Both the position numbers and the translations under genes were made by a program. The notes beneath the pieces were generated by a model. That model had not been told where the DNA came from. It did not search any database and saw only the letters and a list, made by a program, of their open reading frames with translations. Below, in pieces: positions 54,867-63,940 of a stretch of DNA of 64,000 bases. How positions within the stretch are numbered: the first letter of the stretch is position 1; every line of letters starts with the position of its first letter. The DNA comes from Sanderia malayensis (taxonomy: Eukaryota > Cnidaria > Scyphozoa > Semaeostomeae > Pelagiidae). Location: assembly GCA_013076295.1 (NCBI GenBank), contig RQOL01000661.1, positions 27,329 through 91,328 on the forward strand. Reading direction: 5' to 3'.

Positions 54867-55493
54867 AGCCCTATTTACACTACACAAACTATAGTGTAAC
54901 CTAACCCGGGTTAATGCAGCAAATTACTTTCTGCAATCTGACCATAATGACAATGCGGTAAACCCATCAGATATTTTAACTAGCCTTGTTGATGGTATAG
55001 CATTACTTGGTCACGTAACCGCTGACCTCTCGACATTGCGTCGTAACTCATTGAGAACAGCCGTAAAACCGGAGTATAAAACGCTAACATCGCGTGACAT
55101 TGCACACAGTGCACTTGTCTTTGGGTCAGAGTTCACTAAAGAGCTTAAGGAAGCAGAAGAAACATCTAAAGTTTCAAAGGCCTTTCATAGCTTGCGACCA
55201 AATGACAACCGCAACAGAACAAGGTCCAACTTTGCTGCTCCTTACCAATCTCAAAATGGAAGTTGGAATTCTTTTTTATTCCGAGGCCGCCACCGCCCCC
55301 CATTTCGCTTCAAAAGAGGGTTTTACCAGAGACCACCTCAGAGTCAACAACAGTTTGCCCCACAAAATCAACGGAATCCCAACACAAAGAAATTTTAAAA
55401 GCCGGGTTAGTTGCATTTACACTACGAAAAACTAACCCGGGTTAGCTTAACCCGGGGCGAACCCGGGTTAGTTTGTGTAGTGTAAATAGGGCT
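54867..55493 (+). mobile_element. 627-bp TIR transposon carrying a DIRS Gag fragment
   Basis: Perfect 25-bp terminal inverted repeats start AGCCCTATTTACACTACACA. A second inverted motif TAACCCGGGTTA follows inside. Flanks suggest a 3-bp AAA duplication (54864-54866, 55494-55496). The interior holds an open frame with DIRS-type Gag similarity. It lies between two viral genes and is non-autonomous. Confidence 0.82.
54916..55398 (+). pseudogene. DIRS-type Gag C-terminal fragment captured in transposon
   Basis: Open frame without a clear start: LVDGIALLGHVTADLSTLRR, then AHSALVFGSEFTKELKEAEE and a basic, aromatic tail (PPFRFKRGFYQRPPQSQQQF). The layout (helical domain, LFGDDL-like segment, then an RG/RF-rich tail) is typical of Gag of DIRS-like retroelements in aquatic animals. 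Only this part is present, with intact reading frame and natural stop. Confidence 0.55.
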
Positions 55494-55750
55494 AAAGTCG
55501 AACTGTCGCGGAATGCGAACGTAAATTGTACGTTAGTTAAAAATAAAATATACACGTGTTCAGTTTAGTCGCGATGTAAATTAAAATAATTTCATTGGTT
55601 GAAAAGAAATGGTTCGATAAAAATGAAATATGATTGGTTGAAAAAGTACTATTGTTGTCTAAGGTTAAATTAAGTTTCAAGTAAGAAATTTTGTCAAATT
55701 TTAGTTGAAACAGAAGAGAAAAAACGAGAAGAAAGAAATAGAGAAACAGA

Positions 55751-56917
55751 ATGGTGTATACGAAGAAAGGTGAACATGCGAGATCATTTGTTGGAGAAGG
55801 TATGATGGATGTATCCAAATTCACAACTAAAATCAAAAGAACCGTTTGCGTGTTGGCTCCATTTTCTCTACAAGCAAGTGTGAAAGAATCGCTGAAAGAG
55901 CTAAACCCAGAGACAACGACGTACGATGTAACAACATCTTTGTTAAGGTACAATGTAGGATTTACCTCTTTTACAGAAAAATTTATCAATATTATATTCT
56001 CTTTAGAAGAGAGATCGATGTATGAAATAGTTAGAGGAAAAGATGCTGTTAATGAAATACATTTGTGCGCTGCGTATTCAAAGTTAGTTTTAGCTGGAGT
56101 AAAAAAAAGAGTTACGCTAGATAGGGTGCAAAGTAATTTGTTGAAAGTTATGTACCCTTCAAATGCTCAGGGAGCAAATATGAAACATTTTTTTGTAAAT
56201 ACGGACTTTTATGTCAAAAATATTGGGGAAAATGGTGGAAAAACGGGTGTGAAACGAAAGAATGAGGTAACTTCAGAGGTTGAAGTAAAAAAAATAAAGC
56301 CTCAGGATCCAAAAAAGAAGCCGAACAAGGCAGTTCGGGAGCTAAAGAATTTATCGACATTAAATGAAAAGAAAGAAGCTTGTAATGAAAATCATAATGC
56401 CTTTCAAATAATAGAGCGATCGCTGCAATCTTTAACTGACAATGCGGTAAATTCAAAGGTAGAATTGCCGCCGGCAACTTCGAAGGTAGAATTGCCGAAG
56501 GAGAATTCGAAGGTAGAATTCTCGAAGGTGAATTCGAAGGTAGAATCACCAAAGCTAAACTGTCAGAAAGATGTGGTAAAGGTTGCTCCTATGATAAGGC
56601 AATTGGGGAAAACATTACCTGACTTCAATGAATTAATGGGTTGTGAAGAGAATGAGGAGATGTTGCAAGCAACCTCAAGTATTATGAATGTTAATGAGGA
56701 CTCATTAGCGTTCGATGAATTATTAAATTTTAATTTTGTTGATGATTTTGAAATTCAACAAAAAAAATGCAACGATAGAATCGCTCATAAAACACAACCA
56801 AAAGTACTCGGTTTGGGGCGCGGCAAGCATCAATCGTTTGGTTCGATGTTAAGGAATGAAAGACATAAACAATACAACAATTTGATAAGTGATGAATCAT
56901 CCTCAGAGGAGGAGTAG
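55751..56917 (+). CDS. unknown viral protein, paralogue A
   Basis: 388 codons starting MVYTKKGEHARSF. Residues 1-160 form a conserved domain shared with the gene at 57289: SFVGEGMMDVSKF, TSLLRYNVGFTSFTEKFINI, KDAVNEIHLCAAYSKL and MYPSNAQGANMKHFFVNTDF. A lysine-rich segment (VKKIKPQDPKKKPNKAVREL) follows, which may be a nuclear signal, then a repetitive SKVELP/SKVEFSK region (235-270), and an acidic C-terminus ending DESSSEEE. The function is unknown. Early-gene, DNA-binding or scaffold roles are possible, but nothing in the sequence decides. Confidence 0.7.
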   Translation: MVYTKKGEHARSFVGEGMMDVSKFTTKIKRTVCVLAPFSLQASVKESLKELNPETTTYDVTTSLLRYNVGFTSFTEKFINIIFSLEERSMYEIVRGKDAVNEIHLCAAYSKLVLAGVKKRVTLDRVQSNLLKVMYPSNAQGANMKHFFVNTDFYVKNIGENGGKTGVKRKNEVTSEVEVKKIKPQDPKKKPNKAVRELKNLSTLNEKKEACNENHNAFQIIERSLQSLTDNAVNSKVELPPATSKVELPKENSKVEFSKVNSKVESPKLNCQKDVVKVAPMIRQLGKTLPDFNELMGCEENEEMLQATSSIMNVNEDSLAFDELLNFNFVDDFEIQQKKCNDRIAHKTQPKVLGLGRGKHQSFGSMLRNERHKQYNNLISDESSSEEE

Positions 56918-57200
56918 ATAATAAACATTATTTGATAAAGGATGTTTTTATTTGTTACCTGTTTTTGTTATATTTTATACTAGAAAGGTAGTGAAGTATT
57001 ATGTGATTATATATAAGAAATCGTTTGGTTCAATGATAAGGAATGAAAGGCAAAAACAATACAACATTTGATAAGTCATCCTCAGAGGAGGAGTAGATAA
57101 TAAACATTATTTGATAAAGGATGTTTTTATTTGTTACCTGTTTTTGTTAGATTTTATACTAGAAAGGTAGTGAAGTATTATGTGATTATATATAAGAAAT
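56832..57200 (+). repeat. 187-bp tandem duplication at 3' end of paralogue A
   Basis: The segment from AATCGTTTGGTTCGATG at 56832 recurs from 57019 to 57200 with few changes. It includes the last 28 codons and 3' flank of the gene; the second copy is an untranslated relic. Confidence 0.88.
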
Positions 57201-57288
57201 GGTTATAGAAATGAAGTAAAATGAAAAAATAATTGAGAAAAACTTTATTTAAAACTTCATCTTTAATGCAATTGAAATAGTTGCAGAA

Positions 57289-58248
57289 ATGCCGTCAATA
57301 AAGAAATTAACACAAGATACAAGAAGTTTTGAAGATGAAGGTTTAATGAATTTGAATTCGTTTTCAATGCGGGAAAAACAAACGATTTGTCTTGTTATTC
57401 CATTTGATATTGCGAAGTGTGTGTTAGAAATTCTTAATGTGGAAAGTAAGAGGAAAGTGAAAATTGAAACTAGTGAATCGTATTTGAAGTATCAGCTAGG
57501 ATTTCAAACATTTATAAGTAAATTTATGTTCATAATATTGCAGAAAGAATATGATGAAATTCGAGAAATTTTAGAAATAAAGGATGCGATTAATGTGAAG
57601 GAGTTATTGAAAAAGTACGATGAAAATCTAAGAGAAAAAATTGGGAGTAATGTTGAGTCGATATGTATGTTTTGTATGAAAGTGTTATTTCCAACAAATG
57701 CACAATTATCGAAAATGAAGTACTTTTTTCATAATACGGATTTTGAAGTTGTTGAAACAGATGAAATGGTAGAAAAAGCACATAATTTGCACAAGTTTGA
57801 AAAACCGCGAAAGATGAATGAAGTAGAATTTATCAATAGAAATGAAATTGATGCACTCTTGAAAGATCAATTAATGGATTTATTAATTATATGTAATGCC
57901 AATATAGGAGTTGCGAATAATCAAACAGTGCACGATAAAGAGGAAGACATTAATTATAAATTACAAAATAAGATTAAGGACATTTCATTATTTATTCAAA
58001 AGAATTATTCTCCTAAAGAGATTAATGAAGTTACTAAGGTGATGAATCAAATAATGTATGGAGTAGAGAAAGCTGATAGGCGAATTATTGATGATCTATT
58101 TCAAAAAGAACAGCAAATTCAAAATTATGAAAAAGATGATATATATTTAGAAGAAGAAGTTGATGATTATTATGATGATTTAAGAACGTTAACGAGTGAT
58201 GAGTTAGATACAACAGGGATGGTGAATGAAGGATTTGAGTTCGATTAA
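57289..58248 (+). CDS. unknown viral protein, paralogue B
   Basis: 319 codons starting MPSIKKLTQDTRSFEDEGLM. The N-terminal 160 residues match paralogue A position by position: SFEDEGLMNLNSF, KQTICLVIPFDI, YLKYQLGFQTFISKFMFIIL, IKDAINVKELLKKY and LFPTNAQLSKMKYFFHNTDF. The remainder differs: helical, acidic, without A's lysine-rich and repeat segments. The two genes are adjacent and in the same direction, so a local gene duplication followed by divergence is likely. Confidence 0.7.
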   Translation: MPSIKKLTQDTRSFEDEGLMNLNSFSMREKQTICLVIPFDIAKCVLEILNVESKRKVKIETSESYLKYQLGFQTFISKFMFIILQKEYDEIREILEIKDAINVKELLKKYDENLREKIGSNVESICMFCMKVLFPTNAQLSKMKYFFHNTDFEVVETDEMVEKAHNLHKFEKPRKMNEVEFINRNEIDALLKDQLMDLLIICNANIGVANNQTVHDKEEDINYKLQNKIKDISLFIQKNYSPKEINEVTKVMNQIMYGVEKADRRIIDDLFQKEQQIQNYEKDDIYLEEEVDDYYDDLRTLTSDELDTTGMVNEGFEFD

Positions 58249-58325
58249 GAAAAAATTGAAAGTTTTTTGAAATTTAAGTATGTATTAAACTATATGAGTG
58301 AGGAATCAACATAAAAACTGTGAAT

Positions 58326-58381
58326 GATGAAGCGAAAAATTGAGGATATTTATTATATATCAGATAATGATAGAACAAATA

Positions 58382-58413
<32 letters not shown>

Positions 58414-58484
58414 ATGAAATGGTTGGAGGAGGTTTGTTTAAAAAAAGGTATGATGAATCTGATGAAAGTGAATTATGGAAAACT
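58326..58484 (+). CDS. small ORF with Asp run overlapping ATPase start
   Basis: Starts ATGATGAAGCGAAAAATTG; the frame has nine Asp codons (GAT repeat, 58384-58410) and ends shortly after the ATPase ATG at 58419 in another frame. It may be a real small protein or the original N-terminus of the ATPase moved out of frame by slippage in the GAT repeat. Confidence 0.3.
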
Positions 58485-59209
58485 ATATGGTTAGAGAGGT
58501 ACTATGCTGAAGTGAACAGGATCTTGAATGAAAAACCGAATGTAATTGATATCACATTGAAAAACCCATTTACCTTATTGTTAACGGGTAAATCCGGATG
58601 TGGAAAAACATATTGGTTATTGGAATTACTAAGTAAATGGAAAAACGTAACAAGTGATTATAAAGGCAACTCTTGAAAAATATTGTATGGTTTTATGGTG
58701 TAGAGCAAAAAGAAATATTTAACAGATTGAGAGATGAATTTGGTGAAAAACACATTCAATTTATTCATGGGTTAGATAAAGAGAAATTAGAGCATACTGA
58801 AAATGGAATAATAGTGTTGGATGATTTGATGAGTGAAATGCGAGATAATGTAGATGTTGCTCAATTATTTACCAAAAGTTCACATCATAAATCGGTAACA
58901 GTTTTTATTTTATGGCAAACTCCCTTTCCACAAGGAAAAATAACAAAAGAAATTGCAACGAATGTGGATTATCAAGTTGTTTTTAATAATGAAAGACAAA
59001 AGAGTCAATTGACAACTTTATGTCAACAAATGACAACAAATACTCAAAAAGGACGAGAGTTGTTTAATAAAATACAGAAATATTTCGATGAAAATAAAGA
59101 AGCATATCCGTATGTATTGATGAATTTTAAATCTACAGATGAAAAAAAAATAAATTATTTGATTAATTTTTTAAGTGATGATGAAAAAAAACCATGTCAA
59201 GAATTATAA
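58419..59209 (+). pseudogene. FtsK/HerA-type DNA packaging ATPase, frame-broken
   Basis: The first frame (58419-58676) contains Walker A LLLTGKSGCGKTYWLLELL (P-loop 57-64). The second (58673-59209) contains Walker B GIIVLDDLMSEM, then QLFTKSSHHKSVTVFILWQ, sensor-like TPFPQGK and an arginine in FNNERQKSQ, a motif order seen in packaging ATPases of Polintons, adintoviruses and related viruses. The frame changes at about 58673-58676; stop and new frame overlap by four bases. It may be an inactivating indel, a sequencing error or a programmed shift. The enzyme would pump DNA into the capsid. Confidence 0.85.
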
Positions 59210-59237
59210 ATATGTGTAAGTTTATTAGGGAGAGAAA

Positions 59238-59462
59238 ATGGGGGCTGGTGGAAGTACAATTGCTGCATATAGTTTGTTTGGTGTTGATCATGGAGCCAAA
59301 AAGAAAAAACAACAATTTTTAAAGATGATAGGGTTGAAAGGAAAACGAGCGAGAATATTTAGTCAGGTCACAGGGTACGGAAATGTTAAGTTAAATAAAG
59401 AAAAAAAAGTAATAAGAAAGAGGATGAAAAAGAGAAAATGGAACAAAATAAGGTTTATATAG
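59238..59462 (+). CDS. small basic protein with MGAGGS N-terminus
   Basis: 74 codons. MGAGGSTIAAYSLFG matches the N-myristoylation consensus (Gly2, Ser6), and the rest is strongly basic (KKKVIRKRMKKRKWNK). It lies 28 bases after the ATPase. Basic, small and in a series of like genes: probably a virion core or membrane-interacting protein (inference). Confidence 0.6.
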   Translation: MGAGGSTIAAYSLFGVDHGAKKKKQQFLKMIGLKGKRARIFSQVTGYGNVKLNKEKKVIRKRMKKRKWNKIRFI

Positions 59463-59490
59463 TTCATGATGAAATAAAATCGTTAATAAA

Positions 59491-59757
59491 ATGGGTGGAG
59501 TTGCCGCAAGATTAGCAGCTAGAGGAATCACACGTGCTGTTGTAAAATCAACAGCAAAAACGTTAGCTAAAAGAGCAGCTATTGAAGCAGCGAAAGGAGC
59601 TATACAAGCTGGTGGAAGTGCTGCAGCGGATGCTGTATTAAAAGGACGAGGAAGGGGAAATAAAAAAATAATAGTGGTAGGATCTGGGCGAAAACGTAAG
59701 AAGTTGAAAAGAGTAATAAGAAAAACGATTATACGAAAAAGAACAAAAATAAAATAA
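59491..59757 (+). CDS. small basic protein with amphipathic N-terminus
   Basis: 88 codons. Residues 1-52 are an alanine-rich amphipathic helix (MGGVAARLAARGITRAVVKS); residues 53-88 are very basic (SGRKRKKLKRVIRKTIIRKR). The combination recalls membrane-active or condensing minor virion proteins of adenovirus-like viruses, without clear sequence similarity. Confidence 0.6.
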   Translation: MGGVAARLAARGITRAVVKSTAKTLAKRAAIEAAKGAIQAGGSAAADAVLKGRGRGNKKIIVVGSGRKRKKLKRVIRKTIIRKRTKIK

Positions 59758-59809
59758 AACAGGAAAAAGAACTATAAAATAAGGGTTAGTAAAATAGACA
59801 TAAAGCACA

Positions 59810-60022
59810 ATGAAGTTTTCTAGAGCAACTCGTTTATTCGGTAAACATTCAAGCTATAATAGAAAACGGAAAACGGGTCCATCAAGAAAATTAGTTGGAA
59901 ACAGGAAAATTCGTTTACGTCCCATGTCAAAATTAGCACATCACTTAGCTAAAACAGCGGTTGTTCCACATTCAGGAGTTACTGTGATTCAAAAAAATGG
60001 ACGGATTATATTGAGAAAATGA
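59810..60022 (+). CDS. small basic virion-core-like protein
   Basis: 70 codons, MKFSRATRLFGKHSSYNRKR; arginine/lysine about 30%. No known domain. Part of the run of five basic genes between ATPase and 60650. Confidence 0.55.
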   Translation: MKFSRATRLFGKHSSYNRKRKTGPSRKLVGNRKIRLRPMSKLAHHLAKTAVVPHSGVTVIQKNGRIILRK

Positions 60023-60129
60023 ATAAATTAAATGAAATGCTAATTTTTGAAAAAAATAATGCATTAAACGATATAAAATAGTAATAGTAATAGTAAGGTA
60101 TTAAGAGGAGACATGGAAAATGTGAAAAA

Positions 60130-60408
60130 ATGAATAAACGAAAGAGAGTACGTAGAAAGAAACAGTCAATTAAAAGTTTGAGAGGAAGAGGGATTTTTAA
60201 AAAGATAGGGAATTGGTTTACGAAAACTGCTATTTCTTTAACACCGATTCCGACTGTAATGCGAAAATTGCAACCTAAGGTAATGAAAAAAGGCTGGAAA
60301 AAACCTAAACAGTTACAGTATCTCCCTAGAGGAATTTGGAGAGCGGCTGGTGTACCAGAGAAACAACTTAATAAGTGGGTATATTTTAATGAGCTGAACA
60401 AGAAATAG
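60130..60408 (+). CDS. small basic protein with central hydrophobic helix
   Basis: 92 codons, MNKRKRVRRKKQSIKSLRGR, then IFKKIGNWFTKTAISLTPIP and a basic C-terminal half (KGWKKPKQLQYLPRGIWRAA). Unknown; probably structural by context. Confidence 0.55.
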   Translation: MNKRKRVRRKKQSIKSLRGRGIFKKIGNWFTKTAISLTPIPTVMRKLQPKVMKKGWKKPKQLQYLPRGIWRAAGVPEKQLNKWVYFNELNKK

Positions 60409-60447
60409 ATTATAAAAGAAGGAAAAGTAATAAGTAGCGATATAAAT

Positions 60448-60645
60448 ATGGCAAGTGTAGCAGCAACAGTTATTGCGTCAATGGTAATAGATGATATGCT
60501 GGAGGATGATGGGGGAGCTGAAGCAATCGGTTTAATGTCGGGGGACGGGAAAGTTAAAAGAACGAAAAGGCGAAAACGAAAAATGAAAAAGAAGAAAATA
60601 GTTAGTCAGAATCCTATTATATTTAGGAAAATAGGAAGAAAATAA
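60448..60645 (+). CDS. small protein, acidic N-terminus and basic tail
   Basis: 65 codons: hydrophobic start MASVAATVIASMVIDDML, EDDGG segment, then KRTKRRKRKMKKKKI. Last of the basic gene run. Confidence 0.5.
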   Translation: MASVAATVIASMVIDDMLEDDGGAEAIGLMSGDGKVKRTKRRKRKMKKKKIVSQNPIIFRKIGRK

Positions 60646-60715
60646 ATTTATTGAAAGAGTGATTTTTAAAAAAAAAAGATATTAAAGCATATAAAATAAT
60701 AGTACTGATGTGATA

Positions 60716-60886
60716 TGGTAATCATGGAGCAATTGCGTCATTTTACGATTTTGGTTGGAAATAAGGAGATTGCTGAAGAAGTGAGAGAGGAATTGCAAAA
60801 TGAGAAAGTGAGAAAGGACTTTGTCAACAATATACACCTTTACTTTGCCTTAAGTTTCAATGTAATCACCAAGATATATATATAAT
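60716..60886 (+). CDS. short ORF, possibly truncated
   Basis: About 56 codons, MVIMEQLRHFTILVGNKEIA then EEVREELQNEKVRKDF. Its end (after FVNN) appears to run into unrelated repeat-like sequence, so it may be the stub of a longer viral gene. Confidence 0.3.
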
Positions 60887-61630
60887 TTATAACAAGAACT
60901 CCATGGATATGTCAGCCAAACAATTTCAATTTGAGCAACTTTTTAACAGCGCATATCACTTTAGCATTTCAATATCTTTGACAAAAACCCAAGTAGTAAA
61001 TACAAAAATAATCCATAATTATCTTGCTAAAACCAAGCACACGGCAAAACTTGATAAAATAGAGTATAGAACTGATGGAAACGATAAACAAACTTATTAT
61101 ATCACGATTCACGAACGTTTGCTGGTTGTTTTATCACGCAAAATGAAAGGAAGGAAGAGGTTGAGTGATGAACACATAACCACGTGAGGCGTGTGAATAC
61201 TGGAAAAATCCATTGTCACTGCATCAGCTTTGGGGTCAATTTTCAGCCCTTAACAATGCCGAAAATTAAAAAAAAAGCATACGGGGAGATGTCAATAAGC
61301 TTTGTAATGATGTTGTTGAAGTGGTTTGAAAAAACATTTGTATTTATCATTGAAAACAAGGGAGAAAACCGGACGCGACGTTGATTTTTCCATACTGAAG
61401 CCAAAGAGAGAAGTTTTTTTGCGTTCCGGCATCTACGTCACACAACCTCGGCCCAGATCGTTTCATGTTGCGCGACATTTTCAGAAATGGCCTGAAAATC
61501 GCACTTTTGGAGCCGTGAAAAGAGGTGTTAATGAGCGAATTTCGAAATTTAAAAAGTGCAGTACCTGTTTTTTCCGTCAAAAACTACCCAGAAATGAAAT
61601 AAAAAAATATGGTGGGAGTAGCCCTTTAAA
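60887..61630. other. repeat-like insert between viral genes
   Basis: Contains short unrelated frames (60903-61187 and 61326-61643 on the plus strand) and a block ending TATGGTGGGAGTAGCCCTTTAA that looks like the end of a dispersed non-coding repeat. It replaces the expected 3' end of the penton-like gene and perhaps other viral genes. Confidence 0.4.
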
Positions 61631-62734
61631 CTCAATTAATTGATTTACAAATGTCGCACTATCATTATCTTTATATTCAATAAATATATTCGCTAATGAT
61701 TGAGACAATACTCCTGATGCAAAATTATAATTAATTAGGTCACAATTTAACGAAAACGGTTCTGCATGTTTTTGAAATAAGTGATATGTTGTTGTGATTG
61801 GAATTCCGCGTTCTAATCCTTTATATGCAGGAGCTGGATACCCTTCATTATATAAATCTGTACTTTTTTCATTATAATTCAAATTTGTCCAAAACATTAT
61901 ATCCATATAGTCATTTGCAAAATTTATATCACTTCCTTTTACATAATTTCGTCCTAATACATAATATGCATAGCGAGTATTTGGGGCTTTATCGCGAATA
62001 TATGCTAAAAATTGATGTAATTTAATTCCATAAATAGATGCCACTTTCACATGATATTCATTTACAATCTCCGGAAAATAATCTGTTTTCCAATTATCTA
62101 TTCCTAGCATTTCCACCATCATTCTTCCAAATCTACACGTCATAAATTGTTGATCTTTTTTAAATCCCATATTTTCTGCAATTTGCATTCCTTGAAACCC
62201 AAAATCAAAAGTCTCTGCTCCAGGAATTGATTGAACATAAATAATAGATTCTTGCGGCCAAATTCCCTCCCCTCCTTCCCAACTTACAAAATTACATTTA
62301 AAATGTAACGGTCTATTTAAAAACTCATTTATTGCCTCAAAACTCCAATTTGTTCCCTCATTATTCCATGTTAAAGCCTTATCACGCTCTATATGAATTC
62401 TTGGTAATTGATCCCCTATCCAATTATTTCCACTTGTATTAAACACCTGATTATATTTATGATAATCTGTTGCATTGTCAATATCAAATTTATTCTTAAA
62501 TACTGTACTTTCTGTTTGAAATGGAGAACTAATTCTTTGTGACCAAATATATCTCGGATAGTTTATTGATTCATACGGTGGTAATATACATTTAATAACA
62601 GCCATTTTCCATTCTTTTGAACTATCAAATGTTACTTTTTCCTTTAATGATACACGAAAGTTAGTATTGTTATCGTTGATTGAAGCTTTTGCTGATGAAA
62701 TTGCAACAATTTTTTGTGGTTTTGATGATATCAT
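61577..62734 (-). CDS. penton-like minor capsid protein, C-terminus replaced
   Basis: 385 codons starting MISSKPQKIVAISSAKASIN at 62734. The N-terminal pattern TNFRVSLKEKVTFDSSKEWK then MAVIKCILPPYESINYP resembles the first strands of Polinton/adintovirus penton-type single jelly-roll proteins (F.v.L...i.l...W.vai....P). The rest is rich in aromatic residues and beta-like, with no hexon signature. The last 18 or so residues (after LIEFKG) come from repeat sequence, so the natural C-terminus is lost. The assignment is by pattern and context. Confidence 0.5.
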   Translation of the reverse strand: MISSKPQKIVAISSAKASINDNNTNFRVSLKEKVTFDSSKEWKMAVIKCILPPYESINYPRYIWSQRISSPFQTESTVFKNKFDIDNATDYHKYNQVFNTSGNNWIGDQLPRIHIERDKALTWNNEGTNWSFEAINEFLNRPLHFKCNFVSWEGGEGIWPQESIIYVQSIPGAETFDFGFQGMQIAENMGFKKDQQFMTCRFGRMMVEMLGIDNWKTDYFPEIVNEYHVKVASIYGIKLHQFLAYIRDKAPNTRYAYYVLGRNYVKGSDINFANDYMDIMFWTNLNYNEKSTDLYNEGYPAPAYKGLERGIPITTTYHLFQKHAEPFSLNCDLINYNFASGVLSQSLANIFIEYKDNDSATFVNQLIEFKGLLPPYFFISFLGSF

Positions 62735-62746
62735 TATGATTCAATG

Positions 62747-62941
62747 TTATCTCGATCTCGCCCTAACTGTTTTTTTATGTCTTTCTTCCTCATTAATTCT
62801 ATTTTCCTCTTTTAAACTATTAAAAAACACTTGTTTTGATATAAAATCACTATTTTTTATTCTTTGTGCATCTTTCACCATTGAATGTTTAATATCTTTC
62901 GTTAATACCCATACTGCTCTCCAATATAAAGGTGTTGTCAC
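62747..62941 (-). CDS. short ORF downstream of integrase
   Basis: The frame overlaps the integrase stop codon region and lacks an ATG at its head; the first ATG gives MVKDAQRIKNSDFISKQ, about 45 codons, basic. It may be a small viral gene or chance. Confidence 0.25.
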   Translation of the reverse strand: MTTPLYWRAVWVLTKDIKHSMVKDAQRIKNSDFISKQVFFNSLKEENRINEEERHKKTVRARSR

Positions 62942-63940
62942 TAAACTCCACTCCTTTTCTTTTTTATTATATCATCCAATTTTACAACATCTGGAAATGT
63001 GACTTCTTGTATTTGATCTGTAAAGAATCGTCCATCAACTAATTCTCCCCCTAAATCTTTCAATGTATATGCAAAAGGAGTATATGACAAATCCACTTTA
63101 TATATAACAAATATTTCATCCGTCCATTGTTTATGAAAACCTCTTTTAAAATCTTTTTTCTTTGTGCTATTCTTACATATTGACCTTTTTTATATTTAGA
63201 CATTACTTTTTGTTGTTTAGTTGCAGTTTCATCCATATCATTTTCCTTACTCAATCTTCGTTTCATTGGCTTGCGTGATTTTGCTATTTTCGCCTCTTGA
63301 ATTGACCAGTATTTTTGTAGATTTTTTCTCACTTCAGGATAATTATTAACATTCACCTCATTGGGTGCCATTCCAATAATTCGATGATATGAATTATTTA
63401 TACTTTCCACAATTTCGTTCAATACAGATAAATAATTCTTTGAATTATTAGCTTCCATATACTTTACTAATTTTAATTTCAATGTTCTATTATATCGTTC
63501 CACTATAGCGCATTTTGGGTCATCATTTGCAAATATTATTGTTATATCGTTCTGTTTGATTAATGCTCTAAATGCAGCATTAATAAATTCTGATCCACGA
63601 TCAGCTCTTATAAATTTAGGGCGACGCGGAGTTACATCTAAAATACTCTTCATAGCTAACACACTTGAAGGTCCTGATTATTCGTCATTGCTCGAACCCA
63701 AGCATGTTTATCGAATTGATCGATACAAGAAAATAAATAACGCGTTCCATTATTGAAATCAGGATAAAATATTGCATCACTTTGCACATCCATTAAATCA
63801 ATTTCCCAACAATAATCCTGTCGTCCAACTTTTATTGGCGGATGAACCCATTGTTTTTTTATTGGTTTATAATGTCCATACGTAATATTTGATTTTGACC
63901 ATTCAATCGTTTGCGCTCGAGTTAATGTTGGAATTTGTTT
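62941..63940 (-). pseudogene. retroviral-type (rve) integrase of Polinton, frame-broken
   Basis: Three minus-strand frames. Upstream part (about 63940-63680): EWSKSNITYGHYKPIKKQWV then CWEIDLMDVQ, with the first catalytic Asp. Middle part (63662-63150): FIRADRGSEF (second Asp) and CAIVERYNRTLK (catalytic Glu), 34 residues apart. Downstream part (about 63150-62941): a C-terminal beta module, EIFVIYKV and YTLKDLGGELVDGRFF, typical of Polinton integrases. Frame changes near 63680 and 63150 separate them. The active-site residues are all present but not in one frame. It would insert the element with 6-bp target duplications. Confidence 0.8.

Noticed and set aside
61577..62734. Assignment as the double jelly-roll hexon (major capsid protein)
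   Set aside because: Too short and lacking the hexon start and GS/D-rich motifs; the N-terminal pattern fits the penton type better.
62667..63002. 111-codon plus-strand ORF
   Set aside because: Antisense to the penton start and integrase end; hydrophobic composition comes from AT-rich antisense sequence.
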